Below the pieces are notes generated by a model, which made no database searches, had not been told where the DNA came from, and saw only the letters and a list, made by a program, of their open reading frames with translations. A stretch of DNA of 64,000 nt, from contig NZ_JAEVHF010000012.1 of NCBI RefSeq assembly GCF_018263925.1, forward strand, positions 107,733 through 171,732, in the 5' to 3' direction. This document shows, in pieces, positions 35,197 to 44,009 of this stretch. Every line of letters starts with the position of its first letter. Position 1 is the first letter of the stretch. Source of the DNA: Kistimonas asteriae (GTDB taxonomy: Bacteria; Pseudomonadota; Gammaproteobacteria; Pseudomonadales; Endozoicomonadaceae). A program made the position numbers and the translations under genes.

Positions 35197-38100
35197 CAGT
35201 CGATCTCCAGGGCGTTGCAGGCCGGCAATAGCAGGTCTTCTGCAAGTTGTGTCATGCGTTCAAACACAGTGTCATTTAATTCCGGGTAAATCCGTTGGAT
35301 ATAGCGGTCTTGCGATTCGCCGGTAAGTCTGAAGCCTCCGAAATAGGTGGTATGCGCTTTATCTTTTGCCTTATCGGACTGTGCCGGGTTGATGGCCCCA
35401 TCATCAACGATGGCCTCCAGCCAGGCCCAGGCGGTGGCTGGAAACAACGGCTGTGGTTCACTGAGTCCCGAGAGGTAGCAGGCGACCAGGGTTTCGAGGT
35501 GTTGTTTGGCGGCATCGGCCGAGAGGGCGGCGATATAACCCTGCTTATCGGTGCCAAATATCGCGGTGTTGGCCGGTGACTCTGCGCAGGCACAATAGCA
35601 GAGATGTTCGATCCAATAACGCAGGTAATCTTTGGGCTTGAGCTTGGCGGGTCGGAAACGGGCCAGGCCGTTGCGGGTACACTGCTTCAGCCATCCCGTC
35701 AGCTGTATCCCTGTGTTCAGGACAATATTGATCTCAAGGTCATCTGCGGGCTCATTTAATGCGCCAGTCAGTGAACTGCCGAGGTTCTTCAGGGATTCTT
35801 TCTGCTCTTCCAGCGTTAATTGTCCAAAATGGCCGTGGGGTAATGCCCCACTGGCCCGGCTGTGAGACTCGCTTTTCCGGGTATTGCCACTCTCAAGCCA
35901 GTCATCCAGTAGCGATTCCCTTAACTGGTAAGATTCCAGCGGATCCAGGCTGAACGGTTCGTCACTGTCGAGCATGTCGTCCTGGTCATTGAACCAGACC
36001 TTGAGTCGACGGTTGCAGAAATACTGGCAGGGATTTCGGTAAAAACGCAGCAACTCGGTCAGCTCAATGGCTTCCGGTGTGGACTCTGACGTGAGGGGGG
36101 CGGTGTGGAACGGTTGGGTGGATGCTCCCTCACCTTTCGCAGCTGACAGCCATTCCCTGGCAAAGCTGAACAATGCCTTGTTATCGGAAGACCCTGACAG
36201 TTTGAAATATTCCTGACTGAAAGGCTGAAGGGGGTGGTCAGTGATCAGCCACGGTGTGATGCTGTGTTCTGGCTGTCCCTTGAGTTTGAAACCCTGCTCG
36301 CAGTAATTGAGCAATTCGGTGACCAGAACGGAAGGAATACGTTCACTGTTATCGGTAATGCTTCGACCCACATAACTGACATAGAAACGTTCCCCGGCGG
36401 ATAACAGGGCTTCAAGGAACAGGTAACGGTCATCATCGCGGCGAGAGCGATCACCCCGGCGGGGGTGGCGTGCGATCAGGTCAAACCCGGCTGGTGCGAT
36501 ACTGCGTGGATACACGCCGTCATTCATGCCCAGCAGGCAGACGACCTTGAAGGGGATTGAACGCATGGGCATCAGGGTGCAGAAATTGACCTGTCCGGCC
36601 AGGAAGCGTTGGCTGCCCCGTTCACTGTCCAGTTTCGCCGCCAGATAATCCACCAGAATGTCACGACTGAGGTCGTCGCTGTAACCGGCATCCAGCAGTT
36701 GCTGACGCAGGTTTTCCAGACTGGTGCGGATCAGCTGGAGGGGGCGTTCGTCATCACTGTCTGGCTCAAAGAATTGATCCAGCAGGTTGTTGAGGGTTTG
36801 TATCCAGTCATCAACCGGTCGTGGGCGCTCAAGATCATCCGCCAATTGACGGATGGCTTCGATATAGTCAGCCAGCTGGCCACACAGGGCGGCATCCAAC
36901 CCCTGGATCGCCTCATAGGGCAGGATGTCGCCATAGAGTCCATCGGACTCTGGCATGGCGTAGCCCAGTAGCATACGTTGCAGGCCGAACAGCCAGGTAT
37001 TCTCGTGGCGATCAGGCAGGGCCAGTCCGGTTTGGTGTTTGGTATCCAGTCCCCAGCGGATGCCGGATTTTTCGACCCAGTGACGCAGGGTTTCATAACC
37101 TTTGGTATCCAGGCTGAAACGGCGCATGACAGCCGGGGTTTCCAGGATTTCCATCAGTTCCGGCGCCGAGCAGCGGCTCTGGTTGAGTGTCAGGAGCTGC
37201 ATCAAGGCATTCAGTAATGGGTGCTCTGCCTTGGCGCTGCGGTCTGACAGTGCCCATGGGATAAAACGCTCGCCCGGGGCGCTGCCAAACACGGCCTGAA
37301 TGAACGGACTGTACCGGTCAATATCGGGCACCATGACCACGATATCTCGGGGTGTCAGGGTGGTGTCAGCCTGGAACAGTGCCAGCAGCTGGTCATGCAA
37401 CACCTCAACTTCTCGAAGGGCGCTGTAGCAGGCGTGAATCATGAACGAACGGTCGTTCGGATCAATGGGTGCAACGGGCACTGTACATTGGGTCTGCTCC
37501 CCCCGATCCTGGAGATTCAGAATGTCCGCCTGAAGAGTATGGAGCAGGGTGTGGTCATCGGGGGCTGCAAAGGCGTCAATTTCGGTCGCTGGCAGTTCCT
37601 GCAACTGGTAGAGATAATCACGCCCCAGTTTGCCCATGGAGGCCAGCAGGGGATTGCTGAAGGTATCACAGTTTTCCGGTGTCATCCCGTCCCGGTTGAA
37701 ACGCTGGGCATTGAGGCGTGCCAGGTATTTCGGGTCACGAATGTCACCCCAGAAGTATTGGCAGGGATTGGTCACCATCATGTGGACATCGCAATGCTGG
37801 CCCAGTGCGACCAGGGCTTCGACGTAATGGGGAGGTAGAGCGGATATGCCAAAGACAAAGACCCTGTCAGGCAGGCCTGCGGGTTTGTGGCCAGCCTGTT
37901 TCAGGGCTTGAATGAATTCGCGGTACAGATTGGCCCGGTGCCAGGCCGGTTGCCCCAAGGTTTCCGTTTTTTCTACCAGGGATCGCCATAATGTCGGTTG
38001 CCAGGGTTGAGCGTCGGTGATCGTTTCAAGATCATCTCCCTGTTCCCAGGCACTGATCCAGTCAGGCCGGTAGACCAGGTACTGGTCATAGATATCAGCA

Positions 38101-38492
38101 ATCTTTTCAGCCAGCTGGTAGCGACGAAGCCCGGATTCGTCATCACGCAGGTACTGCTGCAGTGGCGCGAAGTCTGGCAGGTCCAAATGCTCAGGCAGCA
38201 ATGTGATGATTTTCCAGGCCATGGCTTCCTTGTTGAACGCCGAGCGCCTGGGAATACCCTCCAGCACCTGGGTGAACATTTGCCAGATAAACGAGGCCGG
38301 AAGCGGGAACGCAATGCCTGCGGCGATACCCAGTGATGAAGCCAGCTCCAGCCGCAGCCATTGTGCCATGCCGGGACTCTGGACCAGTATCTGTTCATCG
38401 GTAAAGGGATCCGCTAAAGGCTCGCGACAGATTCTGTCGACCAGCAGTTCCTTGAGGATGTCGAGCTGGTTGGATTGGTAGACGGTGAACAC
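35196..38492 (-). CDS. recC: Exonuclease V (RecBCD) gamma subunit
   Basis: Chi-recognition and strand-splitting subunit of RecBCD, a catalytically inactive helicase/nuclease fold. The 1098 residues (E. coli 1122) start MFTVYQSNQLDILKELL and carry QSPGMAQWLRLELA, VFGISALPPHYVEAL, VMVPDIDRYSPFIQAVFG, IPWALSDRS and LNGMND-like LLGMNDGVYPR, all matching RecC. It is first in recC-recB-recD; the ptrA gene that lies between recC and recB in E. coli is absent. The ATG at 38492 is the family start. Confidence 0.96.
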   Translation of the reverse strand: MFTVYQSNQLDILKELLVDRICREPLADPFTDEQILVQSPGMAQWLRLELASSLGIAAGIAFPLPASFIWQMFTQVLEGIPRRSAFNKEAMAWKIITLLPEHLDLPDFAPLQQYLRDDESGLRRYQLAEKIADIYDQYLVYRPDWISAWEQGDDLETITDAQPWQPTLWRSLVEKTETLGQPAWHRANLYREFIQALKQAGHKPAGLPDRVFVFGISALPPHYVEALVALGQHCDVHMMVTNPCQYFWGDIRDPKYLARLNAQRFNRDGMTPENCDTFSNPLLASMGKLGRDYLYQLQELPATEIDAFAAPDDHTLLHTLQADILNLQDRGEQTQCTVPVAPIDPNDRSFMIHACYSALREVEVLHDQLLALFQADTTLTPRDIVVMVPDIDRYSPFIQAVFGSAPGERFIPWALSDRSAKAEHPLLNALMQLLTLNQSRCSAPELMEILETPAVMRRFSLDTKGYETLRHWVEKSGIRWGLDTKHQTGLALPDRHENTWLFGLQRMLLGYAMPESDGLYGDILPYEAIQGLDAALCGQLADYIEAIRQLADDLERPRPVDDWIQTLNNLLDQFFEPDSDDERPLQLIRTSLENLRQQLLDAGYSDDLSRDILVDYLAAKLDSERGSQRFLAGQVNFCTLMPMRSIPFKVVCLLGMNDGVYPRSIAPAGFDLIARHPRRGDRSRRDDDRYLFLEALLSAGERFYVSYVGRSITDNSERIPSVLVTELLNYCEQGFKLKGQPEHSITPWLITDHPLQPFSQEYFKLSGSSDNKALFSFAREWLSAAKGEGASTQPFHTAPLTSESTPEAIELTELLRFYRNPCQYFCNRRLKVWFNDQDDMLDSDEPFSLDPLESYQLRESLLDDWLESGNTRKSESHSRASGALPHGHFGQLTLEEQKESLKNLGSSLTGALNEPADDLEINIVLNTGIQLTGWLKQCTRNGLARFRPAKLKPKDYLRYWIEHLCYCACAESPANTAIFGTDKQGYIAALSADAAKQHLETLVACYLSGLSEPQPLFPATAWAWLEAIVDDGAINPAQSDKAKDKAHTTYFGGFRLTGESQDRYIQRIYPELNDTVFERMTQLAEDLLLPACNALEID

Positions 38493-38567
38493 AGAGGCTC
38501 CGGGAAATCATCGGTGAATGTCGCCATTCTCCGGCAAGGTTTACATGGCTGCAAGCCTGCGGCTGGA

Positions 38568-39308
38568 CTAACGCCAGATGCGCAGCAGGCGCTGGATTTC
38601 CCCTTCTGTCTTCAGCTGCTGGAGGATTCTGTCGATCAGTTTGCCGGAGGCTTCTTTCTGGTCGCTGAACATCATGGAAACCGGGACACAGTCGAGCGTG
38701 GGGCCGGTTTCAATGGTGTCCTGATAATAGTGGTTGATCAGGTAGCGAGCCTGGGTTTCTCCGGCAATGGCAACGTCATAACGGCGCTTGATCAGCATAT
38801 CGAAGACCTGTTGCTCATTTCTGAGGTTGATGCGGGTAATCAGTCCAGTCCTGAAATAGTCGTCCAGCCCCTGGTAACTATAATCGCGGATGGTGCCAAC
38901 GACCTGTCCATAGAGGTCGCGAGGGTGGTACACCGGCTGGCTTTGATCTTTTCTGAACAGCAGCACATTACAGTGTTCTGCAAAAGGGCGGGTGAAATAG
39001 ACGTTCTGTTTTTCTTGATGCCACTGTTCGGACGTCCAGGGCATCAGGTCAAGCTCGCCCTTGTCGATTTTTTTCAGTTGGCGGTTTCTGGGGTAGTAAT
39101 GGGATTCGAAGGCAATATCCGCCCGGGCACTAATCAGTTCCAGTAATTCGCGGACAATGCCCGCCTGGTTCTCCATGGCGGAGTAATAAGGAAGGTGGCT
39201 GTCGGGTAACAAAGCAACCCGAAGTATCCTGTCTTCGATCCTTGCCTGGGCAGAGTTCGTGACAATACCCAGAACCAGCATGAGTAAAATGACTGCGCGG
39301 ACTGACAT
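38568..39308 (-). CDS. Periplasmic amino-acid-type substrate-binding protein
   Basis: A secreted solute-binding (SBP_bac_3) domain protein of 246 residues. Signal peptide MSVRAVILLMLVLGIVTNSAQA is followed by ILRVALLPDSHLPYYSAMENQAGIVRELLELI, the usual first lobe, then MPWTSEQWHQEK, YDVAIAGETQARYLI and a C-terminal helix. No permease or ATPase genes are beside it, so it may be a stand-alone sensor-like binding protein, as is common near signalling genes in marine gammaproteobacteria. I set the start at 39308 for the clean signal peptide; a frame extension to 39383 has no support. Ligand unknown. Confidence 0.75.
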   Translation of the reverse strand: MSVRAVILLMLVLGIVTNSAQARIEDRILRVALLPDSHLPYYSAMENQAGIVRELLELISARADIAFESHYYPRNRQLKKIDKGELDLMPWTSEQWHQEKQNVYFTRPFAEHCNVLLFRKDQSQPVYHPRDLYGQVVGTIRDYSYQGLDDYFRTGLITRINLRNEQQVFDMLIKRRYDVAIAGETQARYLINHYYQDTIETGPTLDCVPVSMMFSDQKEASGKLIDRILQQLKTEGEIQRLLRIWR

Positions 39309-39384
39309 TATTGTTGTTTTATCTCGCCATGAATACGCTGGATGCACAGCATCCATGCTAACGACACTTTGGCTGGATAACAAT

Positions 39385-39417
39385 GGCCTGATGGGGCGTA
39401 TTTTGCGTCATCAGGCC
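39385..39417. terminator. Hairpin downstream of queE
   Basis: GGCCTGATG / CATCAGGCC, a perfect 9-bp stem with a 15-nt loop that can pair further. It lies between queE and the binding-protein gene on the minus strand. No T-run is present. Confidence 0.4.
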
Positions 39418-39426
39418 GGATGGGGG

Positions 39427-40083
39427 TCAGGCGATATTGATGACTTTATGGCTTTGCAGATTGAGGCGCCATTGAGGATGGGCCAGACAATAAGCAATCG
39501 TTTCTGCAGTAACCGTGTCCCGATAGAGTCGTGCATCGCTGCCAGTGTGCGGATCGGCAACGGGGGTCAGGTAATAGTACTGCGCACGGATATGAGCAAA
39601 GCGTTCCGGCATGGCATCTTGCTGAGGGTAGACCAGCTTGAGTTCGTCACACTCGGTAATGACCACGTCTGCTTTACCCTTTGGGCTCACGCAAACCCAG
39701 TCAATCCCCCTCGGAGGAGCAAGGGTGCCATTGGTTTCCAGTGCGATTTCAATGTCCCTCTCATGCATGGCATCGGCCAGAGGCTGATCCAATTGTAACA
39801 AGGGTTCGCCACCGGTGCAGACCACAAAGGGGCGAGCGGTCTGTCCGGTAGGCCAGTACTTGAGCAGGGTGTCTGCGAGCTGTTCAGCGGTGTCAAAGCG
39901 ACCACCGCCCGGTCCGTCAGTGCCGCGGAAATCGGTATCGCAGAAGTTGCAAATGGCATTTGTGCGATGTTTTTCCAGACCGCTCCAGAGGTTGCAGCCA
40001 CTGAATCGACAAAATATGGCAGGTCGACCGGTATGGGCGCCTTCGCCCTGCAGGGTATAAAAGATTTCCTTGACGCTGTACAT
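39427..40083 (-). CDS. queE: 7-carboxy-7-deazaguanine synthase (radical SAM)
   Basis: Converts 6-carboxytetrahydropterin to 7-carboxy-7-deazaguanine in queuosine synthesis. The 218 residues start [21 protein letters not shown]. The cluster motif is the expanded form Cys30-x14-Cys45-x2-Cys48, known in a QueE subgroup, instead of the usual CxxxCxxC. CTGGEPLLQ (the GGEP SAM motif) and ETNGTLAPP follow. The ATG overlaps the queC stop by one base (TGATG). Confidence 0.95.
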   Translation of the reverse strand: MYSVKEIFYTLQGEGAHTGRPAIFCRFSGCNLWSGLEKHRTNAICNFCDTDFRGTDGPGGGRFDTAEQLADTLLKYWPTGQTARPFVVCTGGEPLLQLDQPLADAMHERDIEIALETNGTLAPPRGIDWVCVSPKGKADVVITECDELKLVYPQQDAMPERFAHIRAQYYYLTPVADPHTGSDARLYRDTVTAETIAYCLAHPQWRLNLQSHKVINIA

Positions 40084-40742
40084 CAGTGAACTTCGTAGGT
40101 CAGTGGATCTATTTGTCCTTGTGCCTCAAAGGCTTTCAGACGGGAATAGCAGGCGCCGCAAAGACCACAGGCTTTCTCGCGGCCGTTGTAGCAGGTCCAG
40201 GTCTGGCTGTAGTCCAGGTCCATAGCCAGGCCGTCTTTGAGAATGTCGCTTTTGCTGGCGTTGAGGTAGGGGGCCACTATTTCAACCGGATTCCAGTCAG
40301 CGATTTGGGTGACTTCGTTGATCGCATGGACAAACTCGGGGCGACAATCCGGGTATACGGCGGAATCGTCATGGTGTGCACCGTAGAATACCGCGCCGGC
40401 CTTCAGGGAAATGGCATAACCGGTGGCCAGGGACAGCAGAATCATATTCCTGTTCGGCACCACGGTTGATTTCATGTTCTCTACCGAATATTCCCCTTCG
40501 GGAATGGTAATGTCTGAGGTCAGGGATGATCCCTGCAACAATTGGTTAATTGCGGTGATATCTACGATTTTGTGGCTGATCTGCAACTGCTTGCAGACAG
40601 CGTTGGCGAAATCCAGTTCCTTTTTATGGCGCTGCCCATAATCAAATGAAAGGGCGTGGACTTCATATCCTTCCCGTAAGGCCTTGTGGAGGACGGTAAA
40701 GGAATCCATCCCGCCGGAATAGATAACGACTGCTTTTTTCAT
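40083..40742 (-). CDS. queC: 7-cyano-7-deazaguanine synthase
   Basis: ATP-dependent enzyme converting carboxydeazaguanine to preQ0, after QueE. The 219 residues have the PP-loop [12 protein letters not shown] (about 7-18), [41 protein letters not shown], and the C-terminal zinc motif with four Cys in [19 protein letters not shown]. It is coupled to queE in one operon. queD and queF are not in the window. Confidence 0.96.
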   Translation of the reverse strand: MKKAVVIYSGGMDSFTVLHKALREGYEVHALSFDYGQRHKKELDFANAVCKQLQISHKIVDITAINQLLQGSSLTSDITIPEGEYSVENMKSTVVPNRNMILLSLATGYAISLKAGAVFYGAHHDDSAVYPDCRPEFVHAINEVTQIADWNPVEIVAPYLNASKSDILKDGLAMDLDYSQTWTCYNGREKACGLCGACYSRLKAFEAQGQIDPLTYEVH

Positions 40743-40968
40743 GACGGTTGCGCCTTGTCATAACGATTGTCGCTAGCGGCTGATTGAAGCGTACTAACGA
40801 CAGAAAAACCAAACCCGCCATAATAGCAGAATTGCGCTATGAATCATGCTTGAAATGGATGATGACGACAGTCATTACTGTCATTGAACGTCATTTTTCG
40901 GTGTTCTCTACAGGCCAGTGATCTGCTCTATAGTGTTTTATGGACGGCCAGAAAAGAGGAGGGTTGGC

Positions 40969-41526
40969 ATGGCGTTGACTGAATCCGGAATGATGCCTTT
41001 AGGCAAAAAGGCACCTGCGTTTAAACTGCCGGATACGGTATCAGGACGAACATTATCGCTGGCTGATATCAAAGGTAAAAAAGGGGCAGTGGTGATGTTT
41101 ATTTGTAATCACTGCCCCTTTGTCAAACATTTATACCCGGCATTGGCGCGTCTGGGGCAGGACTATCGCGGGGCGGGGATCGGTATTGCGGCGATCAGTG
41201 CCAATGATGTGAATCAATACCCGGAAGACGGTCCTGAACAGATGAAGGCGATGGCGGAATCCCTGGGTTTGGTGTTTCCCTATCTTTATGATGAATCACA
41301 GGCCGTTGCCAAAGCCTATGGCGCGACGTGTACTCCCGATTTTTTTCTCTTTGATCGCTCACTTGCCTGCGTCTATCGCGGGCAGTTTGATGACTCCCGA
41401 CCCTCAAACAACAAGCCGATCACAGGGGCAGATTTGCGTGGTGCCATGGATGCGCTGGTCAATAAAGAGCAGGTCAGCATGGTACAGAAACCCAGTATCG
41501 GCTGCGGTATCAAATGGAAGGCCTGA
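40969..41526 (+). CDS. Thioredoxin-fold (AhpC/TSA-like) protein
   Basis: Probable cytosolic thiol protein. The 185 residues begin with an AhpC/TSA-like domain (KAPAFKLPDTVSGRTLSLADIKG) and have a CxxC pair, Cys46 and Cys49, in FICNHCPFVKHLYPAL, then GATCTPDFFLFD (cis-Pro region) and a C-terminal SIGCGIKWK. This domain order defines a widespread thioredoxin-like family of unknown exact role, possibly a peroxiredoxin-like or resuscitation protein. GGAGGG lies 6 bases before ATG 40969. It has no signal peptide. Confidence 0.85.
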   Translation: MALTESGMMPLGKKAPAFKLPDTVSGRTLSLADIKGKKGAVVMFICNHCPFVKHLYPALARLGQDYRGAGIGIAAISANDVNQYPEDGPEQMKAMAESLGLVFPYLYDESQAVAKAYGATCTPDFFLFDRSLACVYRGQFDDSRPSNNKPITGADLRGAMDALVNKEQVSMVQKPSIGCGIKWKA

Positions 41527-41537
41527 TTAAGGCTTTA

Positions 41538-41568
41538 GATAGCCACAAACGGCTGTTCAGTGGCTATC
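41538..41568. terminator. Hairpin between convergent genes
   Basis: GATAGCCAC / GTGGCTATC, a perfect 9-bp stem with a 13-nt loop. It overlaps the stop of the DUF2165 gene. No T-run. Confidence 0.4.
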
Positions 41569-42064
41569 GCTGGTTGATCCATATCAGCGATGCCAGCAGG
41601 AACGTGCTGATCGTGTAGGCTGTCATCAGCCCGTCCCATTCATTTGCCCACATGGCAAACCATTCCCCACCGATGACGCAGAACCCCAGATACCAGAGTG
41701 CAAAGGCCAGGCAGGCGCCCGCGTTGTAGAGTGATTTCGCCAGCTCGACCTTGTCTTGCAAGAACAGACTGCTGAACAGAGTCATGGCGCCAGACAGGCA
41801 GAGCAGCCCAGATAAAATCTCTGTAGCAATAATCAAATAATAAGCCGCAAGGTGCACGCTGGATGTGTGGATAGCCCTTGAATCAATCAGTACCTGAGAA
41901 AAGAAAGGCTTCATCGTATCCATGGCCAGGACATGGCGGACAAATTGGTAATTTGATTCAAAATCCAGCAGGTTGCTGATCCCTGCCAGCAGCGCAAACA
42001 GACCAAAGGAAAGGGCGACAGTCGATTTCGTCAATAAGACGATTTTATTATGGCTCGTTGGCAT
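41564..42064 (-). CDS. DUF2165 family membrane protein
   Basis: Small integral membrane protein of 166 residues with four helices: about 13-33, 71-100 (broken), 108-126 and 143-162. The family signature between the first two reads NLLDFESNYQFVRHVLAMDT. Function is unknown in the family. It is alone, convergent with the thioredoxin-like gene, and marks the last core-like gene before the polysaccharide locus. Confidence 0.8.
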   Translation of the reverse strand: MPTSHNKIVLLTKSTVALSFGLFALLAGISNLLDFESNYQFVRHVLAMDTMKPFFSQVLIDSRAIHTSSVHLAAYYLIIATEILSGLLCLSGAMTLFSSLFLQDKVELAKSLYNAGACLAFALWYLGFCVIGGEWFAMWANEWDGLMTAYTISTFLLASLIWINQR

Positions 42065-42381
42065 GGCGACTCCTCGCAGGACATGCTGTGAGCCATGAAG
42101 CTTAGTCTGAAAAGCCGGTGCCAGGTTTGCCTGTGCGCCACAGTAGAGGGCGCCATATTATTGCCGGGAATCAGCATGAGGCTGTCAGTTTTTGTATTTT
42201 TGGCTATCACTTAATTAATAGATTTCGTTTTTGAACGTAGAGCGCGATAGCAGCATCTGTTCAGGGTGTCCGGGTGTCGAAGAGAACTGTCTATCAGAGA
42301 CCACTGGATCGCTACCAGACCGATGCTGTTTCGGCATACGCATGAGCCGACGGGCGGTAGCGTGCCTGATGAACTTTCAGG
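42065..42381. other. 317-bp leader region of the polysaccharide locus
   Basis: No gene. It must carry the promoter of the polysaccharide operon and ends in the ops element at 42353. GC content falls to that of the AT-rich locus within this region. Confidence 0.4.
42353..42364 (+). promoter_or_regulatory. ops element (JUMPstart), RfaH loading site
   Basis: GGCGGTAGCGTG, a perfect match to the 12-base ops sequence at which RNA polymerase pauses and recruits RfaH (established in E. coli rfb, rfa and capsule operons). It lies 18 bases before the first codon of the flippase gene, on the sense strand, at the head of a surface-polysaccharide cluster, which is where such elements are found. rfaH itself is not in this window. 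Confidence 0.85.
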
Positions 42382-43620
42382 TTGACGTTTTTGAAGCTTA
42401 TTCAACTTGTGAAACCCGTTGCTATGACTGCCGGTGGGACCGTGGCAGGGCAGCTTATTATGTTGCTCGCCCTACCGCTGATTGGTATGGGATACGGGCC
42501 TGAGCAGGTTGGAGAGTATAATTTTCTTTTTTCATCGGGATATTTGTTAGCCTGCTTGCTTTGTTTCAGGCTGGAACTGGGGATTCTTAAAGAAAGAGAG
42601 GAGAAGGCGCTATTAGCGTATCGCATATGCAATCGAATCTCTTTTACGACTTTATTTTTTCTGTTTTGCTTGATGCTGCTATTCTCGCAGCGATCGAGTA
42701 GCGATTTCCTTTATATTCTATTTTTAGGGACATTGTGGCATCTTGTGGCTATCGGTCATTACTTGAGTGTGCAACGTCGGTACATGACACTGTCAATTCT
42801 AAGAATAATACCTCCCCTTCTTTTTTTTGTTGCGTTAGCCTTCTCGGTGTTTTTTGAAATTCATATTCCGATCTTCGATTTGCAGGCGGCAAGTTGGGGA
42901 CTATTTATCCTGCCATTCTGTTTTTCTGTCATGATTCAAAAAAAGGCGAAGGGTAATGTAATTGATTTTGGCGTATGCCGTTCATTTTTTTTCAAGTATA
43001 GAAGGTTGTTTTTATATCAGTTGCCGGCTGATCTGTTAAGCGATGTTTCAAGGTTTGCAATGCCTTTGTTAATACCGGTTTTTTACGGAAATCATGCGGG
43101 CGGTCTTTATATGATCGCAAGTAAATTACTTTTTTTCCCGTTGACACTTCTTTCGACAAGCTTGGGTGTTGTATTTCGACGAGAGGCGATTGCTGTAATT
43201 CATCAGAAAGAGCAGTTTTTAGTGATTTTCCGGAGTGTGTTGTTGTTGTTGTTTTTTATTATGATGTTGTATGTGGCAGCGAGCTACTTTTTGGTCAGGC
43301 CAGTAATAGAATTATTATTTTCAGAAGTATGGAGTGATGCGATTAATGTTGCCATGGCACTGATTCCCTGTGTGGCAATGAGTATAATGTATGAAACTCT
43401 GTCGCATGTTTTTTTTATTCTGAATCGACAGTACTATCACATGATGGTATATGGAACGATTTTGGTGGTCGCTATGCTGATTGTTATGGCTTCTAGCTAC
43501 CTAGGAATTGCATTTGTAGCTAGTCTTTATCTCTTTTCGTGGTCAATCTTTATTATTCAATTGATAGGTGTCGTCTTCTGTTATCGCTGTGTAAATGCTT
43601 ATGTTAAAGCGAATGAATAA
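42382..43620 (+). CDS. Wzx-like polysaccharide flippase
   Basis: Probable exporter of lipid-linked oligosaccharide repeat units across the inner membrane. The 412 residues are strongly hydrophobic with about 12 membrane segments in the arrangement of the MATE/MOP superfamily; VGEYNFLFSSGYLLACLLCFRLELGIL near the N-terminus and the ELGIL-like cationic loop are typical of Wzx/RfbX. The start is unclear: TTG 42382, GTG 42409 and ATG 42424 are possible and none has a good Shine-Dalgarno sequence. RfaH-controlled first genes often lack one. Base composition is AT-rich compared with the preceding genes, suggesting transfer. Confidence 0.8.
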   Translation: MTFLKLIQLVKPVAMTAGGTVAGQLIMLLALPLIGMGYGPEQVGEYNFLFSSGYLLACLLCFRLELGILKEREEKALLAYRICNRISFTTLFFLFCLMLLFSQRSSSDFLYILFLGTLWHLVAIGHYLSVQRRYMTLSILRIIPPLLFFVALAFSVFFEIHIPIFDLQAASWGLFILPFCFSVMIQKKAKGNVIDFGVCRSFFFKYRRLFLYQLPADLLSDVSRFAMPLLIPVFYGNHAGGLYMIASKLLFFPLTLLSTSLGVVFRREAIAVIHQKEQFLVIFRSVLLLLFFIMMLYVAASYFLVRPVIELLFSEVWSDAINVAMALIPCVAMSIMYETLSHVFFILNRQYYHMMVYGTILVVAMLIVMASSYLGIAFVASLYLFSWSIFIIQLIGVVFCYRCVNAYVKANE

Positions 43621-44009
43621 ATGTTTTTTAGATTCAGTCTGGGGAATAGTAATGCATAGGCTTTAGTGTGTGAACGTATTTAATGCATATGTTTACCTGA
43701 TTACCATCATTCATCAGCCACTGTAGAGACGAATGCTCTAAAAGCCTTGATGGACTGGAGATAAGAGCTGCTGATTCAATTTTTAGATGTCAGTGCGAAG
43801 ATACTTATGCGCCATCTATCCCACGTAGAATCTGGAAGTCTCGAAAAATAGCTGAAGAATGGTGGTAATCAGGTATGTTTATTTAATGCTTTAGAGCGCT
43901 TTATTTGTCTATATTTTGAGATGCTCTGGAAATAAAAGGCAAGCCTGCTTAAATGAGTAGAGGTTTTTAAGTGGTCGTATGGGATTTTAGGTGAGTGATA
44001 TAAGAATAA
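43621..44009. other. 389-bp spacer containing the MITE-like element
   Basis: Apart from the 180-bp inverted-repeat element, the rest is AT-rich and holds no recognisable gene or strong promoter. Without the insertion the flippase and glycosyltransferase genes would lie about 200 bases apart. Confidence 0.5.
43689..43880. mobile_element. MITE-like element, 180 bp, with target duplication
   Basis: Imperfect terminal inverted repeats of 24 bases (22 match) bound the element: ACCTGATTACCATCATTC... starting at 43695 and its near-complement ending at 43874. The 6-base direct repeat ATGTTT flanks it on both sides (43689-43694, 43875-43880). There is no open frame inside. This is the structure of a non-autonomous transposable element; the mobilising transposase is not identified, and the repeats do not match those of the IS5-like element at 45294. 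Confidence 0.75.
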
